From contig JAZQFN010000022.1 in assembly GCA_045539515.1 (NCBI GenBank), forward strand, positions 74,240 to 138,239: a stretch of DNA of 64,000 nt. Reading direction: 5' to 3'. The notes under the pieces are model-generated. The model ran no database searches, had not been told where the DNA came from, and saw only the letters and a list, made by a program, of their open reading frames with translations. Positions 7,379 to 15,396 of this stretch are shown here, piece by piece (within the stretch, counting starts at the first letter, position 1; the number at the start of each line of letters is the position of its first letter). Both the position numbers and the translations under genes were made by a program. The DNA comes from RGIG8748 sp045539515. GTDB lineage: Bacteria > Bacillota > Clostridia > UMGS1810.

Positions 7379-9181
7379 TTAAATAAGTTTGGACATTATT
7401 TCCAGACTTCTTTGTAAAAACTCTGCTTTCTTATCCCCTGCAAGGGTATTATTGGACAATCTCGCCATATCAACGATGTTCTTGCACAGCATTTCTTTAA
7501 GTTGTTCATCATTTGTTTCAATTATTTTGGTGATAATATCGTTATTTTCATTAATAACAAGCGTTGCTTCGGTTTTTGGCATATTGGGTATATTTATACC
7601 ACCATACATTTTTTGCATTTCTTCAAGTCTTCTTGCTTCTTCGTTTACAATAAACATGGCAGGGATTTTACTTGTTTTAAGATTTTCAGTAACAATATTT
7701 ATTTCTCCTGTATAGTTCTTAAAGGTTTCTATAATTCTCTGCGAGATATCACTCTCATTATTATCCGTTTTTACTTTTTCGGAAACAACAGAATCAACCC
7801 TTTTAAATGCAATGTCCGATATTTTGTATTCCAAAAAGCTCAAAAAATGATTATCAATCATATTATTAAGCAAAACAGGAATTTCATTTTCTTCTTTGAG
7901 AAGATTAATATATTGTTCTTGAGATTCACTATCAGTAACATAGAAAACTTCTTTTTTGCCGTCATCAATAATTTGCTTTAACGAAATATATTCATCGTTT
8001 GTGTTCTTAAATATTATGATATCTTTGATTCTTTCATAGAACTTTTCATCCCTTAAACAACCATATTTAATAAACGGATTAATGTCATCCCAGTATTTCT
8101 CAAATTCTTCTCTTTGTGTTTTGAACAAACCGTTTAGTTTATCAGCTACTTTTTTGGTAATGTGAGATGATACTTTGGTTACATAACCATCGTTCTGCAG
8201 AAAACTTCTTGATACATTGAGCGGCAAGTCAGGACAATCGATTACACCTTTTAGCAACATAAGATACTCAGGAATTACTTCCTTAATATTATCAGCTATA
8301 AACACCTGGTTGTTATATAGTTTAATCTGTCCTTCAATACTCTGGAACTCATGGTTAAGCTTGGGGAAATATAATATTCCCTTTAAACTGAATGGGAATT
8401 CCACATTAAGATGAATCCAGAATAAAGGATCATTCATATCAAAGAATACCTTATGGTAAAATTCCTTATATTCTTCCTCGGTGCAGTCAACAGGGTTTTT
8501 CAGCCAAAGAGGATTTGTATCGTTTATGGGTTCAGAGCTTTCCGAAGAATCATCAGATTTATCTTTAACATATATTTCAACAGGAAGAAAACCGCAATAT
8601 TTTTTAATTACTTCCTTTAATTTATATGCTTCCAAAAATTCTTTAAATTCATCGGAAATATGAAGAGTTATAGTAGTACCCCTTTCGCTGCGTGTACCTT
8701 CATTAATGTCATATTCAGTACCGCCATCGGATACCCAATGTACAGCAGCAGACCCCTCTTTATAAGATAGCGTATCTATTTCTACTTCAGTTGCTGCCAT
8801 AAAAGCACTATAAAAGCCAAGTCCAAAATGTCCAATTATTGTACCATTGTCATCTTTTTCGTTCTCATATTTTTTCAGGAATTCCTCTGCTCCCGAAAAA
8901 GCAACCTGGTTAATGTACTTATCAACTTCCTCTTCAGTCATACCAATGCCGTTATCTGAGATTTTAATTACCGAAGCTTCTTTGTCAACTTCAACATCAA
9001 TTCTAAAATCAGAATTTTGAAGAGTAACCTCGCCCAAGGAAGAAAGTTTCTTTATCTTCATTATAGCATCTTGTGCATTGGAAATAAGCTCTCTGATAAA
9101 GATGTCACAATCTGAATAAAGCCATTTTTTAATTATAGGTAATAAATTATCTGTATGAACAGAGATCTTACCCTTTGACAT
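7379..9181 (-). CDS. htpG: Molecular chaperone HtpG (Hsp90 family)
   Basis: This 600-residue ATP-dependent chaperone has the GHKL ATP-binding N domain: RELISNAQDAI (about 30-40), DNGIGMT (about 80-86) and GHFGLGFYSAFM. The middle domain follows (SRSFLQNDGYVTKVSSHI region), then the C-terminal dimerisation domain. The ATG at 9181 has a correctly spaced AGGAGTG site; a 14-residue longer frame from 9223 lacks one. It is slightly shorter than the ~625-residue E. coli and B. subtilis proteins. No CIRCE or other heat-shock operator is visible at its sigma-A-like promoter. Confidence 0.96.
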   Translation of the reverse strand: MSKGKISVHTDNLLPIIKKWLYSDCDIFIRELISNAQDAIMKIKKLSSLGEVTLQNSDFRIDVEVDKEASVIKISDNGIGMTEEEVDKYINQVAFSGAEEFLKKYENEKDDNGTIIGHFGLGFYSAFMAATEVEIDTLSYKEGSAAVHWVSDGGTEYDINEGTRSERGTTITLHISDEFKEFLEAYKLKEVIKKYCGFLPVEIYVKDKSDDSSESSEPINDTNPLWLKNPVDCTEEEYKEFYHKVFFDMNDPLFWIHLNVEFPFSLKGILYFPKLNHEFQSIEGQIKLYNNQVFIADNIKEVIPEYLMLLKGVIDCPDLPLNVSRSFLQNDGYVTKVSSHITKKVADKLNGLFKTQREEFEKYWDDINPFIKYGCLRDEKFYERIKDIIIFKNTNDEYISLKQIIDDGKKEVFYVTDSESQEQYINLLKEENEIPVLLNNMIDNHFLSFLEYKISDIAFKRVDSVVSEKVKTDNNESDISQRIIETFKNYTGEINIVTENLKTSKIPAMFIVNEEARRLEEMQKMYGGINIPNMPKTEATLVINENNDIITKIIETNDEQLKEMLCKNIVDMARLSNNTLAGDKKAEFLQRSLEIMSKLI

Positions 9182-9213
9182 ATAATCACTCCTATCATTA
9201 TAAATATTAACTA

Positions 9214-9242
9214 ATTCTAGCACAATAACAAATTAAAATCAA
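9214..9242 (-). promoter_or_regulatory. Promoter of htpG
   Basis: On the minus strand TTGATT (9237-9242) and TAGAAT (9214-9219) have a 17-base spacer. Confidence 0.75.
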
Positions 9243-9288
9243 CATATTTCAAACTAATTCGAATAAATTAACTTATGAGGTGATATAT

Positions 9289-9969
9289 ATTACTAGAAAA
9301 ATCTTATGGATATTAATAATTTCTTTTATATGCATTGAACTAGTAACTCTTTTTTCAAAAACCAACGTTTTACATACATTTTCAAATTCTCTTGCGGGAA
9401 CAACAATAGTAATAGACCCGGGTCACGGACATCCTGATGCAGGAGCATCATCTTCAAACAACATACAGGAGAAAAATATAAATTTAAAAATTGCCCTGAA
9501 GCTAAAAAAGAATCTGGAATCTGCAGGTGCTAAAGTAATCCTTACCCGTAAAGACGATAATTCCCTGAGCCGTTCAAAAACCAATAATAAAAAAGATGAT
9601 TTAAACAAAAGAGTAGAAATCAGAGATAAAAGTAACGCTTCGCTTTTTATAAGCATACATATGAATTATTACGAAAACAGCAAATATTCAGGAGCCCAGG
9701 TTTTTTATAGCAACTCAAACAAAGAAAACAAAATTTTGGCAGAATCAATTCAAAGCAAACTAATATCAGATGCAGATCCATTAAACAAAAGAAAAATAAA
9801 AAACGACAACAATATTTATGTTTTGAAAGGGTCACGTATCCCTGCAGTTCTGGTGGAATGCGGATTCTTATCCAATGTAAATGAAGCAAATAAGCTTAAC
9901 ACAAAAAAATATCAAAAAAAGGTTGCCGATGCAATATTTAAAGGAATAATAGAATATTTAAATAAATGA
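9289..9969 (+). CDS. N-acetylmuramoyl-L-alanine amidase (Amidase_3, CwlD-like)
   Basis: A zinc amidase that cleaves the bond between MurNAc and the stem peptide. An N-terminal hydrophobic segment (signal or anchor, about residues 5-20) precedes the catalytic domain. The zinc ligands and catalytic Glu are in place: His in DPGHG, Glu in IQEKNIN, His in FISIHMN and Glu in LVECGFLSN. At about 226 residues it resembles CwlD of B. subtilis. No ATG is available. The ribosome site GAGGTGA (9277-9283) is followed after five bases by ATT at 9289, which I take as the start. The GTG at 9280 overlaps the ribosome site and is less likely. Confidence 0.9.
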   Translation: MTRKILWILIISFICIELVTLFSKTNVLHTFSNSLAGTTIVIDPGHGHPDAGASSSNNIQEKNINLKIALKLKKNLESAGAKVILTRKDDNSLSRSKTNNKKDDLNKRVEIRDKSNASLFISIHMNYYENSKYSGAQVFYSNSNKENKILAESIQSKLISDADPLNKRKIKNDNNIYVLKGSRIPAVLVECGFLSNVNEANKLNTKKYQKKVADAIFKGIIEYLNK

Positions 9970-9989
9970 TTTTAAGAACAAAAGCCGCC

Positions 9990-10049
9990 CTAATCCACAC
10001 AAAAACACTCGCTAATCTAATGCTATTGGCGAGGGGATGTGTGGATTAG
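9990..10049. repeat. 60-base nested palindromic element
   Basis: Perfect 12-bp outer arms (9990-10001 CTAATCCACACA; 10038-10049) enclose a 5-bp inner stem CTCGC / GCGAG (10008-10012, 10029-10033) with a 16-base loop. No T run follows on the plus strand. On the minus strand GGCGGCTTTTG follows. It is too long and GC-rich for a simple local terminator and could be a structured RNA or a dispersed palindromic repeat. The remainder of 9970-10168 shows only the downstream promoter. Confidence 0.75.
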
Positions 10050-10129
10050 ACCCAACCACTATATATTGTGTTTTTATCATTTAACAAAATTATTACATTT
10101 TTTTAATGGAATAATATTTGAGGGTATGC

Positions 10130-10135
10130 TATAAT
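10130..10135 (+). promoter_or_regulatory. Extended -10 promoter before the carboxypeptidase homologue
   Basis: A perfect TATAAT with an upstream TG (TGC-TATAAT). The -35 region 17 bases upstream (TGGAAT) is weak. It lies 33 bases before the start codon. Confidence 0.6.
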
Positions 10136-10168
10136 AATAAGCACACAATATAATAAGGAGGGCTTAGT

Positions 10169-11455
10169 TTGATAAAAAAATCATGCGTTTTTATTCTGAC
10201 ATTTATAATATTTTTGAATTTAACTACCATAGCTTTTTCAAAATCTGACGAACCTAAAATTGATTCCGATTCTGCTTTAATGATAGACCTCGCCACAGAC
10301 AGATATCTATACAGCAAAAACGAAACACAAAAAATCAATCCGGGCGGTCTGGTTAAGATAATGACCGCTATCGTTGCAATTGAGCATATTTCCGACAAAA
10401 ACGCAACAGTTACTGCTGATGTAAATACATTAAGCTCCTATGATTACAGTTTTGGACACATGGGTATATTAGCAAATGAAAAATTATCATACGATAATCT
10501 TTTAAACGGTATGCTTTTATATGATGCAGGGGATGCAGCTGAAGTAATTGCTTCAAACGTAATGAGCTCCAGAGAAGCCTTTATAAAAGAAATGAATAAA
10601 AAAGCCGTAGAAATCGGAGCACTTAATACAAAATTCACAAATCCGACAGGATTCCCCGATGAAAATCAATATTCTACAGCAGAAGATTTATTTAAAATCA
10701 CTAAATATGCTATGTCAAATTCTTACTTTAAAGAAATCGTCGGAAAATCAAGATATGAAATGGGCCCAACCAACAAATATGTCGAATACAGATATCTGGA
10801 CAATAAGAATAAATTTATGAATGTGTCGACTACGGACAAGTATTTCACATCAAAAGTTAAAGGTATTAAAACCTCATATATTGATGACGATGATTGCAGC
10901 CTTATTCTTCAATATGAGAATGACAACATACAGTTGATGACAATATGCATAGGTGCTCATTATGACGGGACGCTGAATTATTCATACGAAGACAGTCAGG
11001 AATTATTAGATTACGGTCTTAACTATTACACAAATGTCAAAGTAATTTCCGAAGGAGATATTTTCGCAGAAGTAGAGCTCACAAACGGTAAAGATATTGA
11101 CCGATTGTTGCTTGATTCCAAAGAAGATATTTACATCAATTTGCCAAAAAATTATGACCCCGAAAAGATTACGACTAATGTCAATCTTAAAAAGGATATT
11201 TCCGCTCCTATAAATAAAGGTGACCTGTTGGGAACTGTTGATGTCCTTTACGATAATGAAAAATATATATCATTTAACCTTACAGCGCCAAATAATATAG
11301 AAGCCGACAATATTAAAGGTTTTTTCACAAGTGTCTGGGCTTTTATTTCCTCACCAACACTTCTTGTGGCAATGGGTATTCTTCTTATAATAGTTGTGTG
11401 GAGCCTGTTAATATTTAATCGAAAAAAAGTTTATAAAATAGATAATAAAAAATAA
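10169..11455 (+). CDS. D-alanyl-D-alanine carboxypeptidase homologue, catalytically degenerate
   Basis: This is clearly a PBP5/DacF-family protein of 428 residues, with an N-terminal signal peptide, a penicillin-binding domain, the PBP5-type C-terminal beta domain and a C-terminal membrane segment (about 388-413) ending in a basic tail. All three active-site motifs are altered. The SxxK motif reads G60-L-V-K63, so the acylated Ser is Gly. The SxN motif reads D119-A-G121. KTG reads K234-T-S236. Flanking blocks (KIMTAI, NPTGFPDENQYSTAEDL) are well conserved and the frame is intact, so it is maintained as a protein. A penicillin-binding-like scaffold or regulatory role is likely. The TTG start follows an AAGGAGGG site. 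Confidence 0.88.
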   Translation: MIKKSCVFILTFIIFLNLTTIAFSKSDEPKIDSDSALMIDLATDRYLYSKNETQKINPGGLVKIMTAIVAIEHISDKNATVTADVNTLSSYDYSFGHMGILANEKLSYDNLLNGMLLYDAGDAAEVIASNVMSSREAFIKEMNKKAVEIGALNTKFTNPTGFPDENQYSTAEDLFKITKYAMSNSYFKEIVGKSRYEMGPTNKYVEYRYLDNKNKFMNVSTTDKYFTSKVKGIKTSYIDDDDCSLILQYENDNIQLMTICIGAHYDGTLNYSYEDSQELLDYGLNYYTNVKVISEGDIFAEVELTNGKDIDRLLLDSKEDIYINLPKNYDPEKITTNVNLKKDISAPINKGDLLGTVDVLYDNEKYISFNLTAPNNIEADNIKGFFTSVWAFISSPTLLVAMGILLIIVVWSLLIFNRKKVYKIDNKK

Positions 11456-11459
11456 AAGT

Positions 11460-11488
11460 AAGCTTCCGATAATGTCAATCGGAAGCTT
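11460..11488 (-). terminator. Terminator, mainly for the rdgB end of the lon unit
   Basis: An 11-bp stem (11460-11470 with 11478-11488). The minus-strand side continues ACTTTTATTTTTT, a usable T tract. The plus-strand side (CTTTCATTATT) is weaker, so termination of the convergent carboxypeptidase gene may be partial. Confidence 0.8.
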
Positions 11489-11497
11489 CTTTCATTA

Positions 11498-12082
11498 TTA
11501 TTCGTTGGATTGAATAAATTCTTTGAGCTTTTTCATAGCAACATATCTGTGACTTATACTGTTTTTTTCTTCATCAGTGAGTTCGGCAAATGTTTTATCA
11601 AATGGCGGATAATAGAACACAGGGTCAAACCCAAAACCATTCTCGCCTTTTAGGATATTTGTTATATAACCGTCACAACGCCCCTCAAAGCTATATTCAC
11701 TTCCATCGGGCATAATCAATGCAATTACGCTGACAAAATGAGCACTTCTCTCATCAAAAGGAACGCCCTCAAGATTATTAAGAAGCTTTTCTATACCCTG
11801 CATAGGAGTAGTATTATCACCAGCATATCTTGCACTGTAAACGCCGGGCTCTCCATTGAGATAGTCAACCATAAGTCCACTGTCATCAGCAATTATAGAA
11901 CAATTTGTATAAGATTTCAAGGCACGCGCCTTTAAAAAGGCATTGTCAACAAAGGTATCACCTGTTTCTTCAACATCAATACTGACACCTATCTCACTTT
12001 GACTCATAACATTATGTGGATAAAGCAATTGTTTAATTTCTTTTACTTTACCCTGATTATTAGTTGCTATAATTATATCCAT
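11498..12082 (-). CDS. rdgB: XTP/dITP diphosphatase (RdgB/HAM1 family)
   Basis: This house-cleaning enzyme hydrolyses non-canonical purine triphosphates (dITP, XTP) so they are not put into DNA or RNA. At 194 residues the length is typical. Conserved blocks are present in order: ATNNQGKVKEI (about 5-15), ADDSGLMVDYLNGEPGVYSARYAG (about 65-88) and GENGFGFDPVFYYP (about 146-159), with the ISHRYVAMKKL ending. The start follows an AAGGAGAG site. It is the last gene of the long minus-strand unit that begins at lon. Confidence 0.95.
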   Translation of the reverse strand: MDIIIATNNQGKVKEIKQLLYPHNVMSQSEIGVSIDVEETGDTFVDNAFLKARALKSYTNCSIIADDSGLMVDYLNGEPGVYSARYAGDNTTPMQGIEKLLNNLEGVPFDERSAHFVSVIALIMPDGSEYSFEGRCDGYITNILKGENGFGFDPVFYYPPFDKTFAELTDEEKNSISHRYVAMKKLKEFIQSNE

Positions 12083-12103
12083 AAAACTCTCCTTTTAGAT
12101 AAA

Positions 12104-13294
12104 TCAGAATGTCTTAATTTCTTTTCCGCCGTCTCCAATTTCACTCACATAAAATTCGGGAGTTATACCTGTGCGAGCTTTATAATTTTTTCCTACTTCA
12201 TTGATAAAGGTATCGACAAATTCGGATTTTACAATACTAACTGTACAACCTCCAAAACCGCCGCCTGTCATTCTTGAGCCAAGAACACCTGCTATCTTTC
12301 TACCTTCCTCAACCATAACATCAAGTTCATCACCGGTAACTTCATAATCATATCTCAAAGAATCACCTGATTCATTCATATATCTACCAAAAAGTTCAAT
12401 ATCGCCATTTTTGAGGGCTTTTAAGGAATTAAGAACTCTTTCATCCTCATAAATAACATGTTTGATTCTCTTTAAAATTACTTCGTCAGTGATAATATGC
12501 TTATTCTCTTCAAATTCTGCAACGGATATTTCACCAAGACAGGTTTTTTCAGGAAGAACGGTTTTTAACATTTCAAAACCTTTTTCGCACTCCGAACGTC
12601 TTTCATTATACTTTGAAGCACCAAGGGAATGTTTCTTTTTGGTATTGGAAAGAATGATTTTCATACCGTCAAGTTTAATTGGCGCATAATCATAAGTAAG
12701 ATCATCACACTTAAGAAATATAGCATGATCTTTCTTTCCCATTGCGGAAGCAAACTGATCCATTATGCCGCAATTAACTCCACAATATTGATTTTCGGCT
12801 TTCTGACCGAGAAGAGCCATCTCAATCATATCAATTTTCTTGTCAATACCATTTTTTTCATTAGAAAATGTAGCAAAACAGATTCCTGTAGAAACTTCAA
12901 TGGCTGCAGACGATGACAAACCGCTGCCGTGGGGAACTGTATCATCATACAGAAGGTCACAACCGACAATATCATAACCTGCCTGTTTAAGAACGTAAGC
13001 AACCCCAATCTGATAATTACCCCAGGATAAATCTCTGTAAGCATCTAAATTATTAATATCAGCCTCAACAACAACATCAAGATCGGTAGCTTTAAGGCGA
13101 ATTATATTGTCATTTCGCTTGCGGGCAACAATTGTGGTTTTCATAGTAAGCGCCGCAGGAAAAACATAACCGCCGTTGTAATCTGTGTGTTCGCCAATAA
13201 GATTAACTCTTCCGGGAGATTGGAAAACACGTAAATCATCCTTTGTACCACCGTACAGTTTTATAAATTCATCAATCATCACATTAATATCCAT
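12104..13294 (-). CDS. galK: Galactokinase
   Basis: GalK phosphorylates galactose to galactose-1-phosphate in the Leloir pathway. It belongs to the GHMP family: the signature SPGRVNLIGEHTDYNGG is near residues 25-41, the ATP loop VPHGSGLSSSAA near 110-121, and the C-terminal GSRMTGGGFGGCTVS motif near 342-356. The ATG at 13294 has a GGAGGT site; the frame from 13315 would add seven unsupported residues. The galT stop lies 15 bases upstream, so the pair is translationally close. No galE is in the window. Confidence 0.97.
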   Translation of the reverse strand: MDINVMIDEFIKLYGGTKDDLRVFQSPGRVNLIGEHTDYNGGYVFPAALTMKTTIVARKRNDNIIRLKATDLDVVVEADINNLDAYRDLSWGNYQIGVAYVLKQAGYDIVGCDLLYDDTVPHGSGLSSSAAIEVSTGICFATFSNEKNGIDKKIDMIEMALLGQKAENQYCGVNCGIMDQFASAMGKKDHAIFLKCDDLTYDYAPIKLDGMKIILSNTKKKHSLGASKYNERRSECEKGFEMLKTVLPEKTCLGEISVAEFEENKHIITDEVILKRIKHVIYEDERVLNSLKALKNGDIELFGRYMNESGDSLRYDYEVTGDELDVMVEEGRKIAGVLGSRMTGGGFGGCTVSIVKSEFVDTFINEVGKNYKARTGITPEFYVSEIGDGGKEIKTF

Positions 13295-13308
13295 TGTTTT
13301 TACCTCCA

Positions 13309-14301
13309 TTACCATTGTTTTGCAAGATCACTATTCATAAACTTTTCATAAGCCTTTCTTAGTTCATCGGAAACAACTTCAGGTGCGGTTGTATTACAAT
13401 GAGCCCACACCCCTGTTTCGCTTGATGCATTAAATTTTTGTTTATCCTTTGAGCGCATAGGCGGAAAGAACTCGATGTGAAAATGATAATAATCGCTTGT
13501 GTCTTCAATATTAACAGGACTTTGGTGCATGCACATCATATATGGAAATTTATAGTCAAATAAGCTATCAAGCATACCTACAGTCTTTTTTAAGATATCT
13601 GCAAGGGATGCCTTTTCTTCCGAATCAAACTGTGCAATATTCTGAACATGTTTTTTTGCAGCTATGTATACTCCATAAGGATATTCGCTGTAAAATGGCA
13701 GAAAAGTAATAAAGTGATCATTTTCAACGATAATTCTCTTACCAAACTTTACTTCCTCATCAAGCATATCGCAAATAAGACATTTATTATTTTCCTGAAA
13801 ATGCTCTTTGCAAGATTCCAATTCCAGCTCAATCTTTTTTGGAATATAAGAATATCCGTATATCTGACCGTGAGGGTGAGGCATAGTAACACCAACAACT
13901 TCTCCCCTGTTTTCAAAAATAAAAACATACTTGATTTTCTCATCTTTAGATAATTCAACGAAACGCTCCTGCCACAAGTCTACAAGCTTTTCAATGTGTG
14001 AAACCTTAAGTTCCGGAATTGTAGTTGTGTGCTCCGGAGAGTAAAGAATTACCTCGCATTTACCGTATCCGGGCAAAGTCTTATATACCCCACCGCCAAC
14101 CTCATCAGGGACAGGAGGATTCTGGGACAATGCAGGGAAATCATTATCATATTTCATTACATCATAAGTTTCTTTGATTTTTTCATTATCAGGATTTGGA
14201 CAAAAAGGACACCAATCTTTAGGCATCTGGGGTCTGTTTTGTCTGTGAGAAGCTATCATAACCCAGTCCTTAGTAAGTGGATTAAATCTTAATTCAGCCA
14301 T
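13309..14301 (-). CDS. galT: Galactose-1-phosphate uridylyltransferase
   Basis: GalT exchanges UMP between UDP-glucose and galactose-1-phosphate. The 330-residue protein is of the HIT-like class I type, with the catalytic HPHGQIYGY motif (about 158-166, nucleophilic His between Pro and Gly). It also has the RFNPLTKDWVMIASHRQNRP N-terminus and the C-terminal FHIEFFPPMR block with a conserved His-x-Glu. The start follows a GGAGGTTAAT site. It precedes galK in the same unit. The sugar source could include galactosides released by the GH36 protein at 28.5-30.6 kb, but no transporter is nearby. Confidence 0.96.
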   Translation of the reverse strand: MAELRFNPLTKDWVMIASHRQNRPQMPKDWCPFCPNPDNEKIKETYDVMKYDNDFPALSQNPPVPDEVGGGVYKTLPGYGKCEVILYSPEHTTTIPELKVSHIEKLVDLWQERFVELSKDEKIKYVFIFENRGEVVGVTMPHPHGQIYGYSYIPKKIELELESCKEHFQENNKCLICDMLDEEVKFGKRIIVENDHFITFLPFYSEYPYGVYIAAKKHVQNIAQFDSEEKASLADILKKTVGMLDSLFDYKFPYMMCMHQSPVNIEDTSDYYHFHIEFFPPMRSKDKQKFNASSETGVWAHCNTTAPEVVSDELRKAYEKFMNSDLAKQW

Positions 14302-14328
14302 ATTAACCTCCGTAATTTTATAATATAA

Positions 14329-15072
14329 TTATTTCTTTAAAACTATAAAAACTCTGTCGTCGCTATCGGATATTTCATCAAAAGTAAGATCGGAATAGAC
14401 ACCGACAATTTTCAATCCGGCATTATCAGCACATTTTTTTAAAAAATCAACTGAATAAAACCTTTGTAAATGTTCCTCGGAAAATCTTTCATATTGACCG
14501 TTTTCACATTCAACAAAGAAATTCAAAAAGCTTTCCAGAACATTATTTTCATAATAATTTTCCCATGTATAAAATACATTGTCTTTTTCATAAACGAATG
14601 TATTATTACCAAGAATACTTTCGAATTTGTATTTTGTGTTTACATCAAATATAAAAATTCCGCCCGGATTTAAATAGTTGGCAACCAATTTAAATACATT
14701 CAGTAAAGAATCCTCTTCCGTAATATAATTGAGTGTATCAAGCATCGAAAGAAAAACATCAACAGTTCCATATAGCTCAAAATCTGTAATATCCTGCAAA
14801 AGATACAGAACCTTATTATCTAAGTCCTTTTGTCTTGCAACACTAAGCATATCTTCTGAATTATCAATACCAATACATTCCAGATTATTTTTTACAAGAT
14901 ACGAGCAAACCGTTCCGGTCCCACAACCAAGATCACACACTATATCCGGCGCCTTTTGTAAATGTTTTTCGATTAGCTTTAAAATGTATGAAACTCTTTT
15001 TTCGTATTCAACATCATCCGTCAACAAATCATATACATATGCAAGTCCGCAATAGCTAACTTCGTCACGCAT
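14329..15072 (-). CDS. Class I SAM-dependent methyltransferase, substrate unknown
   Basis: The 247-residue protein has the Rossmann SAM-binding motif VCDLGCGTGTVCSYL (about 41-55), followed by the acidic residue ending strand 2 (ECIGIDNSEDML) and a later ILQDITDF-type block. The N-terminus YCGLAYVYDLLTDDVEYEKRVSYI resembles YqeM/YodH-like small-molecule methyltransferases. There is no recognisable substrate signature. It lies between yerC and galT in the long minus-strand unit, 14 bases after yerC, which does not reveal its role. Confidence 0.8.
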   Translation of the reverse strand: MRDEVSYCGLAYVYDLLTDDVEYEKRVSYILKLIEKHLQKAPDIVCDLGCGTGTVCSYLVKNNLECIGIDNSEDMLSVARQKDLDNKVLYLLQDITDFELYGTVDVFLSMLDTLNYITEEDSLLNVFKLVANYLNPGGIFIFDVNTKYKFESILGNNTFVYEKDNVFYTWENYYENNVLESFLNFFVECENGQYERFSEEHLQRFYSVDFLKKCADNAGLKIVGVYSDLTFDEISDSDDRVFIVLKK

Positions 15073-15086
15073 TTCACACCTCGTAA

Positions 15087-15377
15087 TTAATCTTCTTTAA
15101 GCTTGACCAAGACGGATTTATATCCTTCTTCACCATAGGTAAGAGCATTATTAACCCTACTTATGGTTGCTGTGCTGGCACCGGTTTTAGAAACAATATC
15201 ATTGTATACCATACCGTCGCTGAGCATGCCGGCAACTTCAAGTCTTTGTGCCATTGCCTTAACCTCAGAAATGGTACACAAATCAGCAAGAAAATTAAGA
15301 CATTCTTCTTCATCTTTAATTCTGACAAATGCTTTTGCAAGATTATGAATGTTTTTTTCGTCAAACTTTTTTACCAT
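15087..15377 (-). CDS. yerC: TrpR/YerC-YecD-family DNA-binding protein
   Basis: This 96-residue helix-turn-helix protein belongs to the TrpR-like YerC family found next to pcrA in many Firmicutes. The N-terminal helices (DEEECLNFLADLCTISEVKAMAQRLEVAGML) are followed by the HTH (YNDIVSKTGASTATISRVNNAL, about 57-78). I prefer the ATG at 15377. TTG 15389 and GTG 15386 are in frame upstream but have no better ribosome site. Its target and ligand are not known. Confidence 0.85.
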   Translation of the reverse strand: MVKKFDEKNIHNLAKAFVRIKDEEECLNFLADLCTISEVKAMAQRLEVAGMLSDGMVYNDIVSKTGASTATISRVNNALTYGEEGYKSVLVKLKED

Positions 15378-15396
15378 AATTAACACCAACTTCGAT

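Noticed and set aside
9182..9260. CIRCE heat-shock operator at htpG
   Set aside because: No TTAGCACTC/GAGTGCTAA repeat is present; only a sigma-A-type promoter is seen. The same holds for lon.
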